Below, one piece after another: positions 29,227 through 36,757 of a stretch of 40,630 nucleotides of DNA; the stretch's first letter is position 1; the number at the start of each line of letters is the position of its first letter. The notes beneath the pieces are model-generated. The model was not told where the DNA came from. It saw nothing but the letters and a program-made list of their open reading frames with translations, and did not search any database. The stretch covers positions 1-40,630 of the forward strand of contig JBKPIY010000029.1 in assembly GCA_046730475.1 (NCBI GenBank), in the 5' to 3' direction. The translations under genes and the position numbers were made by a program. The DNA is from JBKPIY01 sp046730475. GTDB lineage: Bacteria > Actinomycetota > Thermoleophilia > Solirubrobacterales > 70-9.

Positions 29227-30030
29227 GTGGCGCTGCCCGAGCCCGCGGACGGCGGCACCTCTCTGATCACCGGGGCGTCCTCGGGGATCGGCGCCGCGAT
29301 CGCCCGCGAGCTCGCCCGCCGCGGCCATCACCTCACCCTGGTGGCGCGCCGCGAAGAGCGGCTGCGCAGCCTCGCCGCCGAGATCACCAATGAGATCGGC
29401 ACCGGCGCCGCGGTGATCGCTGCCGACCTCGGCGACTCCGCCGACCGCGCCCGGATGGTCGAGGAGGTGCGAAGCGCCGGCCGGACGGTCGAGGTGCTCG
29501 TCAACAACGCCGGCTTCGGCTATCGCGGCGACTTTGCGCGAAGCGACCCCGACCGCCAGGTCGAGATGGTGCGGGTCAACGTCGAGGCGGTTGTCGAGCT
29601 CAGCGGGCGCTTCCTCCAGGGAATGGTCCGGCGAGGGGGCGGCTGCCTGATCAACATCGCCTCCACCGCCTCCTTCCAGCCGCTCCCAGGCTCGGCCACC
29701 TACGCCGCCAGCAAGGCGTTCGTCCTCTCCTTCAGCGAGGCGATCCGCACCGAACTCGCCGGGACCGGGGTGAGCGTGACCGCGGTCTGCCCCGGCCCGG
29801 TCCGGACCGAGTTCGGGGAGGTGGCGGGCTTCGGCGACGTCGAGGGGCGGACCCCCGACATGCTCTGGACGTCGGCGGCCGACGTCGCTCGTCAGGCACT
29901 CGAGGGCGCCGAAGCCGGAAAGCGGGTGGTGGTGCCCGGGGCGCTCAACCGGGCCGGCGCCCTCGCCGGCCAGCACGCGCCCCGCGCCCTCGCCCTCCCC
30001 CTGATCCAGCGACTCTGGACCAGGGCTTAG
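29227..30030 (+). CDS. Short-chain dehydrogenase/reductase
   Basis: 267 residues, classical SDR. NAD(P)-binding TGASSGIG at 15-22, ADLGD at 66-70, NNAG at 93-96, catalytic Ser146 (INIAST), Tyr159 and Lys163 (YAASK) and PGPVRTEF after it. Arg41/Arg42 after the second strand (LVARREER) favours NADP(H). The C-terminus ends with a hydrophobic or basic helix (LALPLIQRLWTRA), as in SDRs of the DltE/YqjQ type that act on ketoacyl or steroid-like substrates. GTG start at 29227 with a GAGGAAG-like SD at about 29215-29221. Next gene follows after 13 nt. Confidence 0.9.
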   Translation: MALPEPADGGTSLITGASSGIGAAIARELARRGHHLTLVARREERLRSLAAEITNEIGTGAAVIAADLGDSADRARMVEEVRSAGRTVEVLVNNAGFGYRGDFARSDPDRQVEMVRVNVEAVVELSGRFLQGMVRRGGGCLINIASTASFQPLPGSATYAASKAFVLSFSEAIRTELAGTGVSVTAVCPGPVRTEFGEVAGFGDVEGRTPDMLWTSAADVARQALEGAEAGKRVVVPGALNRAGALAGQHAPRALALPLIQRLWTRA

Positions 30031-30043
30031 ACCAGCCCCCACG

Positions 30044-30871
30044 ATGCCGGCACTCGAGGCGCGCGGGGTAGAGCTCGCCTGGAGCGAGCGCGGGGAGGGG
30101 GCCGCAATCGCCCTGATCCACGAGACCGGGACAGCGGCGGCCGTGTGGGAGCCGGTGCTGGACGCACTCTCGAACCGGGCCCGCGCGATCTCCTACGACC
30201 GCCGCGGGTGGGGCGCGTCCAGCGCCCCGGAGGGCTATCTGCGGACGACGATCGAGGAGCAGAGCGAGGACGCGGCCGTCGTGATCGACGCGGCGGTCGC
30301 CGCCCCCGCGGCCGTCTGCGGGGCGGGAATCGGAGCCGTGATCGCCCTCGATCTGATGATCCGCCGACCCGAGCTCGTGGCGGGGGCCCTCCTGCTCGAG
30401 CCGCCGCTTCTCGGGCTCGTGCCGGGGGCGACCGAGGCGCTGTCGGCCGATCGCCGCCGGTTCGAGCGCGCCCTCGCCGAGGGCGGGGTGGCCGGGGTGG
30501 TCGACCTCTACCTCTCCGGCGGCCTCCCCGCCCTCGGCCCGGGGGCGGAGCGGCTCCCCCCGGAGCTGACCGCTCCGGCGCGCAGGGCGCCCCGGATCGT
30601 GCTTGCCGAGATCGGGGCTACCGCCGGCTGGTCGATGCCCCTCAGCCGCTTCGGCTCGGCGGCGCGCCCGTCCGTGATCGCGATCTCGGCGGTGACCCCG
30701 TCCCTGATCGCGGAGGCGGCGATCACCCTGGCCGGCCGCCTCCGGCGCTCCGAGTTGCGCCGGCTGGACGGGACGGGGATCGCGAAGGGACCGGCGCCGC
30801 CCCACCTCGCCGCCCCGGCCGAGGTGGCCGCCGCCGCTCAGGAGCTGCTCGCCGCCGGCCAGGGGCGGTAG
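30044..30871 (+). CDS. Alpha/beta hydrolase-fold protein lacking the nucleophile
   Basis: 275 residues with an alpha/beta hydrolase pattern: LIHETGTAAAVWEPVLDAL (oxyanion strand), ISYDRRGWGASSAPEGY and the nucleophile elbow VCGAGIGAVIALDL at 91-104. The expected GxSxG is GAGIG, with Gly95 where the serine should be. The usual catalytic His motif (GH.P) is also not evident near the C-terminus (GPAPPHLAAP). So it is probably not a standard esterase; it could be a non-catalytic relative or use other residues. It overlaps the convergent 30838-31518 gene by 34 nt. Coupled to an SDR upstream. Confidence 0.75.
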   Translation: MPALEARGVELAWSERGEGAAIALIHETGTAAAVWEPVLDALSNRARAISYDRRGWGASSAPEGYLRTTIEEQSEDAAVVIDAAVAAPAAVCGAGIGAVIALDLMIRRPELVAGALLLEPPLLGLVPGATEALSADRRRFERALAEGGVAGVVDLYLSGGLPALGPGAERLPPELTAPARRAPRIVLAEIGATAGWSMPLSRFGSAARPSVIAISAVTPSLIAEAAITLAGRLRRSELRRLDGTGIAKGPAPPHLAAPAEVAAAAQELLAAGQGR

Positions 30872-31518
30872 GCGGCGATCTCGATCACCCCTCCACGGCG
30901 GGCGAGGATCGCGCCGCCCTCGAGGACGACGGCGACCAGGGCGGTCGGGACGGCGGCGAGGACGGTGACGAGGGCGTCGATCGCGAAGGCGCCGCGCCCC
31001 CGGCCGGCTCCGGGGCGCAGCCGCCCCGACGCGGCCTCGGTGGCGAAGTCGCGGTGGAAGGTGAGCATGTTGAGGAGGGTCTGCCACATCGACGCGATCC
31101 CGGGGGCGGCGAGATGGCGAACCCGTCGGACCTCGACCCCAGCCCGACCGAACAGGAGCCTCGCCGCCTTCGGGGTGAGCCCGACTCCCGGGTCGCCCGG
31201 GCGAAGCGCCGCCCAGTTCTCGGCGCCGAGCCAGGCCTGGAGGCTGGCGGGGTTGGCGGCCCGGATCCGGACCGCGCCCGCGGTCCGGGCGCCGCCGAGG
31301 AGCCGCTCAACCGCCGCCTCGGGCGAGGGAACGTCGCCGCCGGCGACCACCAGGCCGCAGTTCTCGCACCGGTCGATCACCTGGTCCTCGCCGGGGCCCC
31401 ACCCGGCTGTCTCGATCCAGGCGAACAGGGGGCGCTCACACGCCGGGCAGCGAGGGGCGCCGGGCCTGGCGCCCGCCTCGAGGCTGACCGCCGGCCTACG
31501 CCGGTGCCGGGTCGCCAT
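30838..31518 (-). CDS. Zinc-ribbon protein with C-terminal membrane segment, unknown
   Basis: 226 residues. N-terminal zinc ribbon CPAC (24-27) and CENC (51-54); then AALRPGDPGVGLTPKAARLL and MWQTLLNMLTFHRDFATE; then a hydrophobic stretch at about 183-203 (DALVTVLAAVPTALVAVVLE) and RRGGVIEIAAY at the end. A zinc ribbon followed by the tail region of class I methyltransferase-like proteins is known in actinobacteria, but the SAM-binding motifs are not visible, so no enzymatic role is claimed. Two nt downstream of the saccharopine-dehydrogenase-like gene, so they form one operon; its 3' end overlaps the alpha/beta hydrolase gene. Confidence 0.65.
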   Translation of the reverse strand: MATRHRRRPAVSLEAGARPGAPRCPACERPLFAWIETAGWGPGEDQVIDRCENCGLVVAGGDVPSPEAAVERLLGGARTAGAVRIRAANPASLQAWLGAENWAALRPGDPGVGLTPKAARLLFGRAGVEVRRVRHLAAPGIASMWQTLLNMLTFHRDFATEAASGRLRPGAGRGRGAFAIDALVTVLAAVPTALVAVVLEGGAILARRGGVIEIAAYRPWPAASSS

Positions 31519-31520
31519 CG

Positions 31521-32678
31521 TCAGCCGTCCGCGGGGTCGACCTCGCGCGGGTCCTGGAGCTCCCAGGACACCGCGAAGCGGTCGAGGTCGGCCAGGAACG
31601 AGACCGGATCAAACGCCTGCGAGGGAGCGAGCGCTCCGGCCCGGGGGATCCCGCCGCGGGCGGCGATCACCGCCCCCTTTGCGACCAGCGCCCCGGTGAG
31701 GCCGTAGACGTCGGCGCCCTCGATCCTCCCGCGCCGCACGGTCCGCCCCCGTCGGACCTCGCACACGATCGTCCAGCGCGACTGCTTCCTCGCGTCCGGC
31801 GTCGGTCCCTCGGGAAGGCGGGAGACGAGCGCCTGCAGCAGCCGCCTCGCCGGCGTCCGCACCAGGACGCCAGCCGGCCGCGACAGGAGCCCAGCGACCG
31901 GGGCCAGGGCGGGATGCGGCGCCACCGTCGATGCGGTGATCAGCGTCCGCACCCGCCGGGTCGCGATGTGGCGCGGGACCGTGACCTGTTCGCCCGCGGG
32001 GTAGCGGGCCATCCGCTGGCGACCGATCGGCTCGGGGAAGTCGAAGCTCCCGGCGGCGAGGCTCCGGGGGGCGGGCCCCCACTGGAGCTTTCGCCACTCG
32101 ACGTCTCCCCCCTTGAGGATCTCCATCACCGACAGGAGCGTCCCCCGGGTGGCGCCGCCTCCACCGTAGCTGAACCCCGAGAGCGAGTAGGCGATCGTCA
32201 CCTCGTCGACCTCGCCCATCCCCTGGGCGGTGAGCGAGGCGATCATGTCGCCCGGGGCGAAGTCCATCCCCATCGCCGGGATCACCGCCATCTCGGCGCG
32301 CTCGGCCTCGAGGCCGTAGCTGTCGAAAAGCATCCGCATGTAGGGCTGCTCGCCGGTGGTGTCGAGGTAGGGCGTCGAGGTGCCGACCGCCGCCCGCACA
32401 ACGGGTTCGCCGTGGAGCGCGAACGGCCCCGCGCAGTCGATCACCGCCGCGCAGTCGCCCAGCAGCGCCCGCAGCGAGTCGGGGTCGTCGAGGGAGGCAG
32501 GCTTCACCGAGGCGGGGCGCTCGAGCTCCGCCGCGAGGGCGTCGAGCTTGCCTCGATCCCGTCCCGAGATGACGATGTCCGCCTTCGCTGAGGCCAGCTC
32601 GGCGGCGACCAGGCGCCCGGTGTATCCGGTCGCCCCGTACACGGCGATCGGGCCGCGCTGGCGCGAGAGCAGGGGCAT
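31521..32678 (-). CDS. Saccharopine dehydrogenase-like NAD(P)-binding protein
   Basis: 385 residues. Rossmann motif IAVYGATGYTGRLVAAELAS at 11-30, then VISGRDRGKLDALAAEL and VIDCAGPFALHGEPVVRAA, PYLDTTGEQPYMRML, and VIPAMGMDFAPGDMIAS. This is the Sacchrp_dh_NADP group that includes mycobacterial trans-acting enoyl reductases (Rv2953-like) and many of unknown function. The lysine-degradation enzyme proper is unlikely. ATG 32678 has a -10 TAGCAT 8 nt upstream. Followed by a zinc-ribbon protein after 2 nt. Confidence 0.85.
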   Translation of the reverse strand: MPLLSRQRGPIAVYGATGYTGRLVAAELASAKADIVISGRDRGKLDALAAELERPASVKPASLDDPDSLRALLGDCAAVIDCAGPFALHGEPVVRAAVGTSTPYLDTTGEQPYMRMLFDSYGLEAERAEMAVIPAMGMDFAPGDMIASLTAQGMGEVDEVTIAYSLSGFSYGGGGATRGTLLSVMEILKGGDVEWRKLQWGPAPRSLAAGSFDFPEPIGRQRMARYPAGEQVTVPRHIATRRVRTLITASTVAPHPALAPVAGLLSRPAGVLVRTPARRLLQALVSRLPEGPTPDARKQSRWTIVCEVRRGRTVRRGRIEGADVYGLTGALVAKGAVIAARGGIPRAGALAPSQAFDPVSFLADLDRFAVSWELQDPREVDPADG

Positions 32679-32686
32679 CGGCCGCG

Positions 32687-32692
32687 ATGCTA
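32687..32692 (-). promoter_or_regulatory. -10 element TAGCAT for the saccharopine-dehydrogenase-like gene
   Basis: TAGCAT on the minus strand, 8 nt before ATG 32678. Confidence 0.5.
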
Positions 32693-32713
32693 CGCGCAGC
32701 CCTCGGGCCGATG

Positions 32714-32719
32714 TAGCCT
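32714..32719 (+). promoter_or_regulatory. -10 element TAGCCT for the CBS protein
   Basis: TAGCCT ends 6 nt before ATG 32726. Confidence 0.5.
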
Positions 32720-32725
32720 CACGGC

Positions 32726-33172
32726 ATGAAGCTGCGGGAGATCATGACCGCGGGCGTCGTCACCGCCGAGGAGACGACCGCGGTGGGGGAGGTGGCGCGG
32801 CTGATGCGAGACCGCGGCGTGGGCTCGGTTGTGATCTGCGACCCCGAGGGGGGCCCGACGGCGATGATCACGGACCGCGACGTCGCGGTCCGGGTGGCGG
32901 CCGAGGAGCGCGGCCTGGCGGAGCCCGCCGACGCTCACGCTTCCAGGCCCCTGATCGCGGGCGAGCCCGAGATGGACCTGGAGGAGGCGGCCGCGCTGAT
33001 GGTCCGCCACCGGGTGCGCCGCCTGCCGGTGGTCGACGGCGGGTCGCTGGTCGGGATCGTCACCCTCGACGACATCGCGGTGCGGACGGGAAACCTGGAA
33101 GTTGCGCAACGCATGACCGCCGAGGTGATCGAGGGCGCCCTTCCTGACTTCTACTTCTCCGACCGCGGCTGA
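32726..33172 (+). CDS. CBS-domain pair protein
   Basis: 148 residues made of two CBS motifs: MKLREIMTAGVVTAEET, VARLMRDRGVGSVVICD and ITDRDVAVRV for the first; AAALMVRHRVRRLPVVDG and LVGIVTLDDIAVRTGN for the second. Such stand-alone Bateman modules bind adenosine nucleotides and sense energy status or regulate partners. No fused effector is present. It is transcribed divergently from 31521-32678, and its 3' end overlaps the convergent peptide deformylase gene by 22 nt. Confidence 0.9.
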   Translation: MKLREIMTAGVVTAEETTAVGEVARLMRDRGVGSVVICDPEGGPTAMITDRDVAVRVAAEERGLAEPADAHASRPLIAGEPEMDLEEAAALMVRHRVRRLPVVDGGSLVGIVTLDDIAVRTGNLEVAQRMTAEVIEGALPDFYFSDRG

Positions 33173-33675
33173 GCTCGCTCGGCCGGGGTCGCATCCGCGT
33201 AGCGCTTGCGCCGGAAGACATCGTCGACCAGGGACTCGACCCGGTCGAGGAAGAGGATCCCGTCCAGGTGATCGAGCTCGTGGAGGACGCAACGGGCCTC
33301 GAACCCCTCGCACGCGATCCTCCCCGCGGCGTGCTCGACCTCGATCCGGGTCGCCCGCCTCACGTTCGCGGTGACCTCGGGGATCGAGAGGCAGCCCTCC
33401 CGCGCCACCTCGCCGCCCCGCGCCCAGACGAGGCGCGGGTTGGCGAGGACCAGCTCCCCGTTCGAGGTGTCGGCCTTGGGGTGCTCGCTGACGTCGACGA
33501 CGACCACGCGGACGAGCTCTCCGATCTGGGGCGCGGCGAGCCCGACGCACCCGGGGTGAAAGCGCATCGTCTCGAGCAGGTCGCGCCCGATCCGGTCGGC
33601 TTCGGAGGCCTGGGCCGGCGCCGCCACCTGCTTCAGGCGACGATCCGGGTAGAGGAGGATGTCGCGGGCGGGCAT
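33151..33675 (-). CDS. def: Peptide deformylase
   Basis: 174 residues. All three deformylase motifs are seen: GLAAPQIG (45-52), EGCLSIP (93-99, metal ligand Cys95) and HELDH (132-136, His132, Glu133, His136). The enzyme removes the formyl group from nascent N-termini. The C-terminal tail (SLVDDVFRRKRYADATPAER) is a common extension. It follows the ACT-domain gene by 25 nt, so the two form an operon. Housekeeping; essential in most bacteria unless a second copy exists. Confidence 0.95.
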   Translation of the reverse strand: MPARDILLYPDRRLKQVAAPAQASEADRIGRDLLETMRFHPGCVGLAAPQIGELVRVVVVDVSEHPKADTSNGELVLANPRLVWARGGEVAREGCLSIPEVTANVRRATRIEVEHAAGRIACEGFEARCVLHELDHLDGILFLDRVESLVDDVFRRKRYADATPAERAQPRSEK

Positions 33676-33700
33676 CGGGATGAGGGAAGGGTCCGGTGGG

Positions 33701-34237
33701 CTAGAGGGCGTCGACGGTGAGCTCGCGCAGGCTCACGTCCAGGCCCTCGCGCGCGCCTATCGCGTCCAGCGACCGCTCGAGCTCGGCGACGTCGGCGTGC
33801 CCTGCGGCGATCTCCATCAGCATCACGTAGATAGGCGATCCGCCCCCGCCCCCGACGCGGGTTTCCAGCCCGGTGATGCTGATCCCGCGCTCGGCGAGCG
33901 CCGAGGAGACGGCGTGGACGATCCCCGGGTGATCGGCGCCGTAGACGCTGAGGACGTGGGTGGGCTCACTCGCCCCGGGGGCGCTCTCAACGGCGCTGAC
34001 GGCGATCCCGTCGAGGCCCAGCTCGTCGCGCACTGACTCCATTCGCCGCTCCAGCTCGGAGGCGCCCGGCCCATCCCCGTCCGGCAGCGCCACGATCAGC
34101 ATCACCGCGAAGTGGCCGCGCAGGATCGACATCTGCGAGTCCTCGACGTTCCCCTCGAGCGCGAGCAGCTCCCGGCTGATCGCGGCCACGATCCCGGGCC
34201 GGTCCGTGCCGATGGCGCTGACGGCGTAGAGGGCCAC
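33701..34237 (-). CDS. Two-ACT-domain protein (GcvR-like)
   Basis: 178 residues from GTG 34237. Two ACT domains: YAVSAIGTDRPGIVAAISRE with an adjacent LRGHFAVMLIVALP, and HVLSVYGADHPGIVHAVSSA with SPIYVMLMEIAAG. The DRPGIV/DHPGIV loops are the usual amino-acid-binding turns. Arrangement and length match glycine cleavage system regulator GcvR and related formyltetrahydrofolate-deformylase N-terminal domains without an enzyme. It likely senses an amino acid such as glycine or serine. The GTG is decided by the -10 TATCTT 7 nt upstream. Confidence 0.82.
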   Translation of the reverse strand: MALYAVSAIGTDRPGIVAAISRELLALEGNVEDSQMSILRGHFAVMLIVALPDGDGPGASELERRMESVRDELGLDGIAVSAVESAPGASEPTHVLSVYGADHPGIVHAVSSALAERGISITGLETRVGGGGGSPIYVMLMEIAAGHADVAELERSLDAIGAREGLDVSLRELTVDAL

Positions 34238-34243
34238 GGCGCC

Positions 34244-34250
34244 TAAGATA
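34244..34250. promoter_or_regulatory. Symmetric bidirectional -10 element TAAGATA
   Basis: TAAGAT on the plus strand (34244-34249) and TATCTT on the minus strand (34250-34245). The reverse reading is 7 nt before GTG 34237; the forward one would start a transcript near 34257, about 37 nt before ATG 34294. Confidence 0.5.
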
Positions 34251-34293
34251 CGCGCGCCCGCCGCCGGCCCACCCGCATCGTGGACCCTCGACC

Positions 34294-35430
34294 ATGAACC
34301 CGACCAGCAAAGAGGCCGTGCTCGAGCGCGAGAGGCGCCTGTCGGTCCCGGCGGGGATGACCGCACTCCTCGGGGTCCTGGTGTTCTTGGCCTCGATCTT
34401 CGTCCAGCAGTCGGCGGGGAGCTCCGGGGGCACGGACGCCGAGCAGCTCGCCCATTTCCACCAGCACTCCGGCTCGTTCATCACCGCGTCCGTACTCCAG
34501 GCGATTGCCCTGCTGATGTTCATATTCCCGCTCTACTTCCTGTTCACGGCGGCCGCCGCCCGGGCACCTCAGGTTCGCCGATGGATCGTGGTCCTGATTT
34601 TCGCCGGCCCGATCCTGCTCGCCGCTCGCGGGGTGGTGGTGTCGAACGGTCTCAAGGACACCGCCGACAAGTTCGTCGCGCAGAAGGCGGCGGTCGAGCG
34701 CGAGGCCGAGGCGAAGTTCAGGCAGCAGCAGGGGACTCGGGGGGGAGGCGCGGCGAAGGCTCCTGCCTCGGGGGCCGCGCCCCAGACCAACCCGACGACC
34801 ACGGCGGCGACCACCACCGCGACCACGAGCACCGGCACCACCAGCACCACCACGACCACTACCGCCACCGCGACGACGGCGGCGCAGGCGGCCACCAACG
34901 CCAGCGACGACCTCGCCAGCAACCTGATAGACGACTCGAGCACCCTGAAGGCGGGCAACGGGATCGCCCTCCCCGGCATCCTCTCTCTGGTGGCGGCGAT
35001 GATCTACACGCCGCTGTGGGCGATGCGCACCGGCCTCCTCACCCGATTCTGGGCGACCCTGGGGATGGCGCTCGGCGCCTCGCTGATCCTGCTTCCGTTC
35101 GGCATCGTCGGCCTGGCGCTCTGGTTCGCCGCCCTCGGCCTGATCCTGGTCGACCGCTGGCCCGGTGGCCGGCCTCCCGCCTGGGACGCCGGGGTCGCGG
35201 TCCCCTGGCCGCGTCCGGGCCAGCCGCTCCCCGACGACGCCACCCTCGAGGGCAGCGGCCGCGAGATCTCCGAGCGCCCCCTCCCCGAGGGCGAGCCCAC
35301 CGGCGGAGGAGAGCCGGTCGGCTGGGGCAAGCCCGAGCCCCGACCGACGCCGAGTCCGGAGCCTCCCCCGGTCAGCCCCGGCGGCCCAACCCGGGAAGAG
35401 CGTCGCAAGAAGCGCAAGCGCCGGGGCTGA
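34294..35430 (+). CDS. Membrane protein with Thr-rich linker, unknown
   Basis: 378 residues. Helix 1 at about 20-40 (GMTALLGVLVFLASIFVQQ), helix 2 about 65-88, helix 3 about 97-115, then a hydrophilic loop with a coiled-coil-like AAVEREAEAKFRQQQ and a Thr/Ala low-complexity tract at about 168-200, two or three more helices (GILSLVAAMIYTPLWAM; LILLPFGIVGLALWFAALGL) and a Pro/Gly-rich basic tail ending RKKRKRRG. I do not recognise the family. The Thr-rich segment might be glycosylated outside the cell, which is speculation. Confidence 0.75.
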   Translation: MNPTSKEAVLERERRLSVPAGMTALLGVLVFLASIFVQQSAGSSGGTDAEQLAHFHQHSGSFITASVLQAIALLMFIFPLYFLFTAAAARAPQVRRWIVVLIFAGPILLAARGVVVSNGLKDTADKFVAQKAAVEREAEAKFRQQQGTRGGGAAKAPASGAAPQTNPTTTAATTTATTSTGTTSTTTTTTATATTAAQAATNASDDLASNLIDDSSTLKAGNGIALPGILSLVAAMIYTPLWAMRTGLLTRFWATLGMALGASLILLPFGIVGLALWFAALGLILVDRWPGGRPPAWDAGVAVPWPRPGQPLPDDATLEGSGREISERPLPEGEPTGGGEPVGWGKPEPRPTPSPEPPPVSPGGPTREERRKKRKRRG

Positions 35431-35437
35431 GGCTCGC

Positions 35438-35812
35438 TCAACCGCCCGTGCCGGCGGGAGGCGGCGCCGCCATCACCTCGACCCGGTGACCGCCGGGGGC
35501 GATTGCGAACCCGCGCGGCTCCCCCCACAAGCGATCCGACTCCTCGAACTCGAACCCCGCCTCGCGGAGCCGGTTGACGGCGTCCTTCCAGTCCGGCGCC
35601 ACCACCGCCGGGTGCCCCAGGGCAGGCACCGTGGCGGCGTCTGTGAGGATCAGGTGAATCTGGGTTCCTTCGCGCTCGACCCAGCGCACGTACCTGCGGA
35701 TCCGCTCCGGCGCCTCCAGCTCCTCGAACCCGAGCAGCCGCCAGAACTCGATCATCCGCTCCGCCTCGGCCGGCGGCAGCTCGATGGAGACGTGATGGAG
35801 CACCGCGCTCAC
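35438..35812 (-). CDS. VOC/glyoxalase-family protein
   Basis: 124 residues from GTG 35812. It begins SAVLHHVSIELPPAEAERMI and has WRLLGFEELEAPERI, the WVEREGTQIHLIL strand, and FAIAPGGHRVEVMAAP at the end, a complete vicinal-oxygen-chelate domain. Candidate metal ligands are His6 or His7 of the first strand, His51 in IHLIL and a glutamate near the C-terminus (VEVM). Function may be glyoxalase-like or dioxygenase-like. Convergent with the membrane protein gene, 7 nt apart. Confidence 0.78.
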   Translation of the reverse strand: MSAVLHHVSIELPPAEAERMIEFWRLLGFEELEAPERIRRYVRWVEREGTQIHLILTDAATVPALGHPAVVAPDWKDAVNRLREAGFEFEESDRLWGEPRGFAIAPGGHRVEVMAAPPPAGTGG

Positions 35813-35868
35813 GTTATTCCCGCGCTCCGCTCGATGCCTTGCGGCCGCGGGGAGGAGCGCGCGCGTCC

Positions 35869-36678
35869 CTACCGTGGCCGGACGAGGTCGCCGAGCCGCA
35901 GCGAGAGGCCGGCGATCACCAGCAACAGGCCGACCCCGATCACGAGGGGGAGGTCGAAGCCGGTCATGGGCAGAGTCGCGCTCGAGCCGCCCCCACCGGG
36001 GGAGGAGGCCGCGGCCGCCCCGGTCCCTCCCGAGCCCGAGCCGCCGCCCCCGCCACCCCCGGCCCCCCCGCCGGAGGCCGCGAGAACGATGACGGTCCCG
36101 TGCATGTTCGGGTGGACGGTGCAGAAGTACGTGAAGGTGCCCGCCTGTCTGAAGGTGTGGGAGCGGCTCTGGCCGGGCTTGAGGACACCGGTGTCGAAGC
36201 TGCCGTCGTTCGCGGTCGCCGAGTGGGGCGCCTTGCCGCGGTTGATCCACCCGACCGTGTCGCCGACGTGCACCTTCACCGTCGAGGGCGAGAAGAAGAA
36301 GTCTTCGATCGAGACGCTCGGGTCGGAGGCGGCCTTGGCCCCCGCCCGCCGGGGTGTCGACGCGCGCCTCGGGCCGGACGCGGTGGCGATCGTGGCCGTG
36401 GACGCGCCGGCGGTGGCCCCGCTGCCCTGAGTGGGGTCGGCGAGCGGGTCACCGCCCGAGCCCTCGCCGCCGGTGGGTTCGCCGCCGGCCGCGCCCTGGG
36501 CCGGGTCACCCGCGGTCGCCGGTGGGTTCGAAGCGGGGGTGGCGCCCGTCGTGGTCCCCGTCGCGGGGTCGGTGGAGCTCGAGTCCGTCGGCGCGGACTG
36601 GCCGGCTGAGATCGCCGTCGGCAGGACCAGGAGCGCCAGGACGAGGGCGGCCCCCGTGACGGTCCGGAATCTGCCCAT
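35869..36678 (-). CDS. Sortase-anchored cupredoxin (plastocyanin-like)
   Basis: 269 residues. N-terminal signal peptide at about 1-26 (TGAALVLALLVLPTAISAG), then a long Thr/Gly/Pro/Ala-rich spacer, a cupredoxin domain (residues about 120-200), a Gly/Ser-rich stretch, LPMTG (236-240), a membrane helix and a basic tail (RLGDLVRPR), the standard sortase anchor. Type-1 copper ligands His152 (APHS), Cys186, His189 (YFCTVHP) and Met192 are all present. It should be covalently linked to the cell wall and carry electrons. No sortase gene is in the window. A TAGAGT -10-like hexamer lies at 36715-36720 on the minus strand. Confidence 0.9.
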   Translation of the reverse strand: MGRFRTVTGAALVLALLVLPTAISAGQSAPTDSSSTDPATGTTTGATPASNPPATAGDPAQGAAGGEPTGGEGSGGDPLADPTQGSGATAGASTATIATASGPRRASTPRRAGAKAASDPSVSIEDFFFSPSTVKVHVGDTVGWINRGKAPHSATANDGSFDTGVLKPGQSRSHTFRQAGTFTYFCTVHPNMHGTVIVLAASGGGAGGGGGGGSGSGGTGAAAASSPGGGGSSATLPMTGFDLPLVIGVGLLLVIAGLSLRLGDLVRPR

Positions 36679-36757
36679 CAGTCGGCGATACGGCCGGAGT
36701 CCATCCCGGGATCACTCTACTGACACCAAGTCAACAAGGTGCGCGGCTGCGGCCGGC

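Noticed and set aside
34790..34890. ACC/ACG-rich direct repeats suggesting a CRISPR or tandem repeat
   Set aside because: These are threonine codons of a low-complexity linker in the membrane protein at 34294-35430; no spacer pattern is present.
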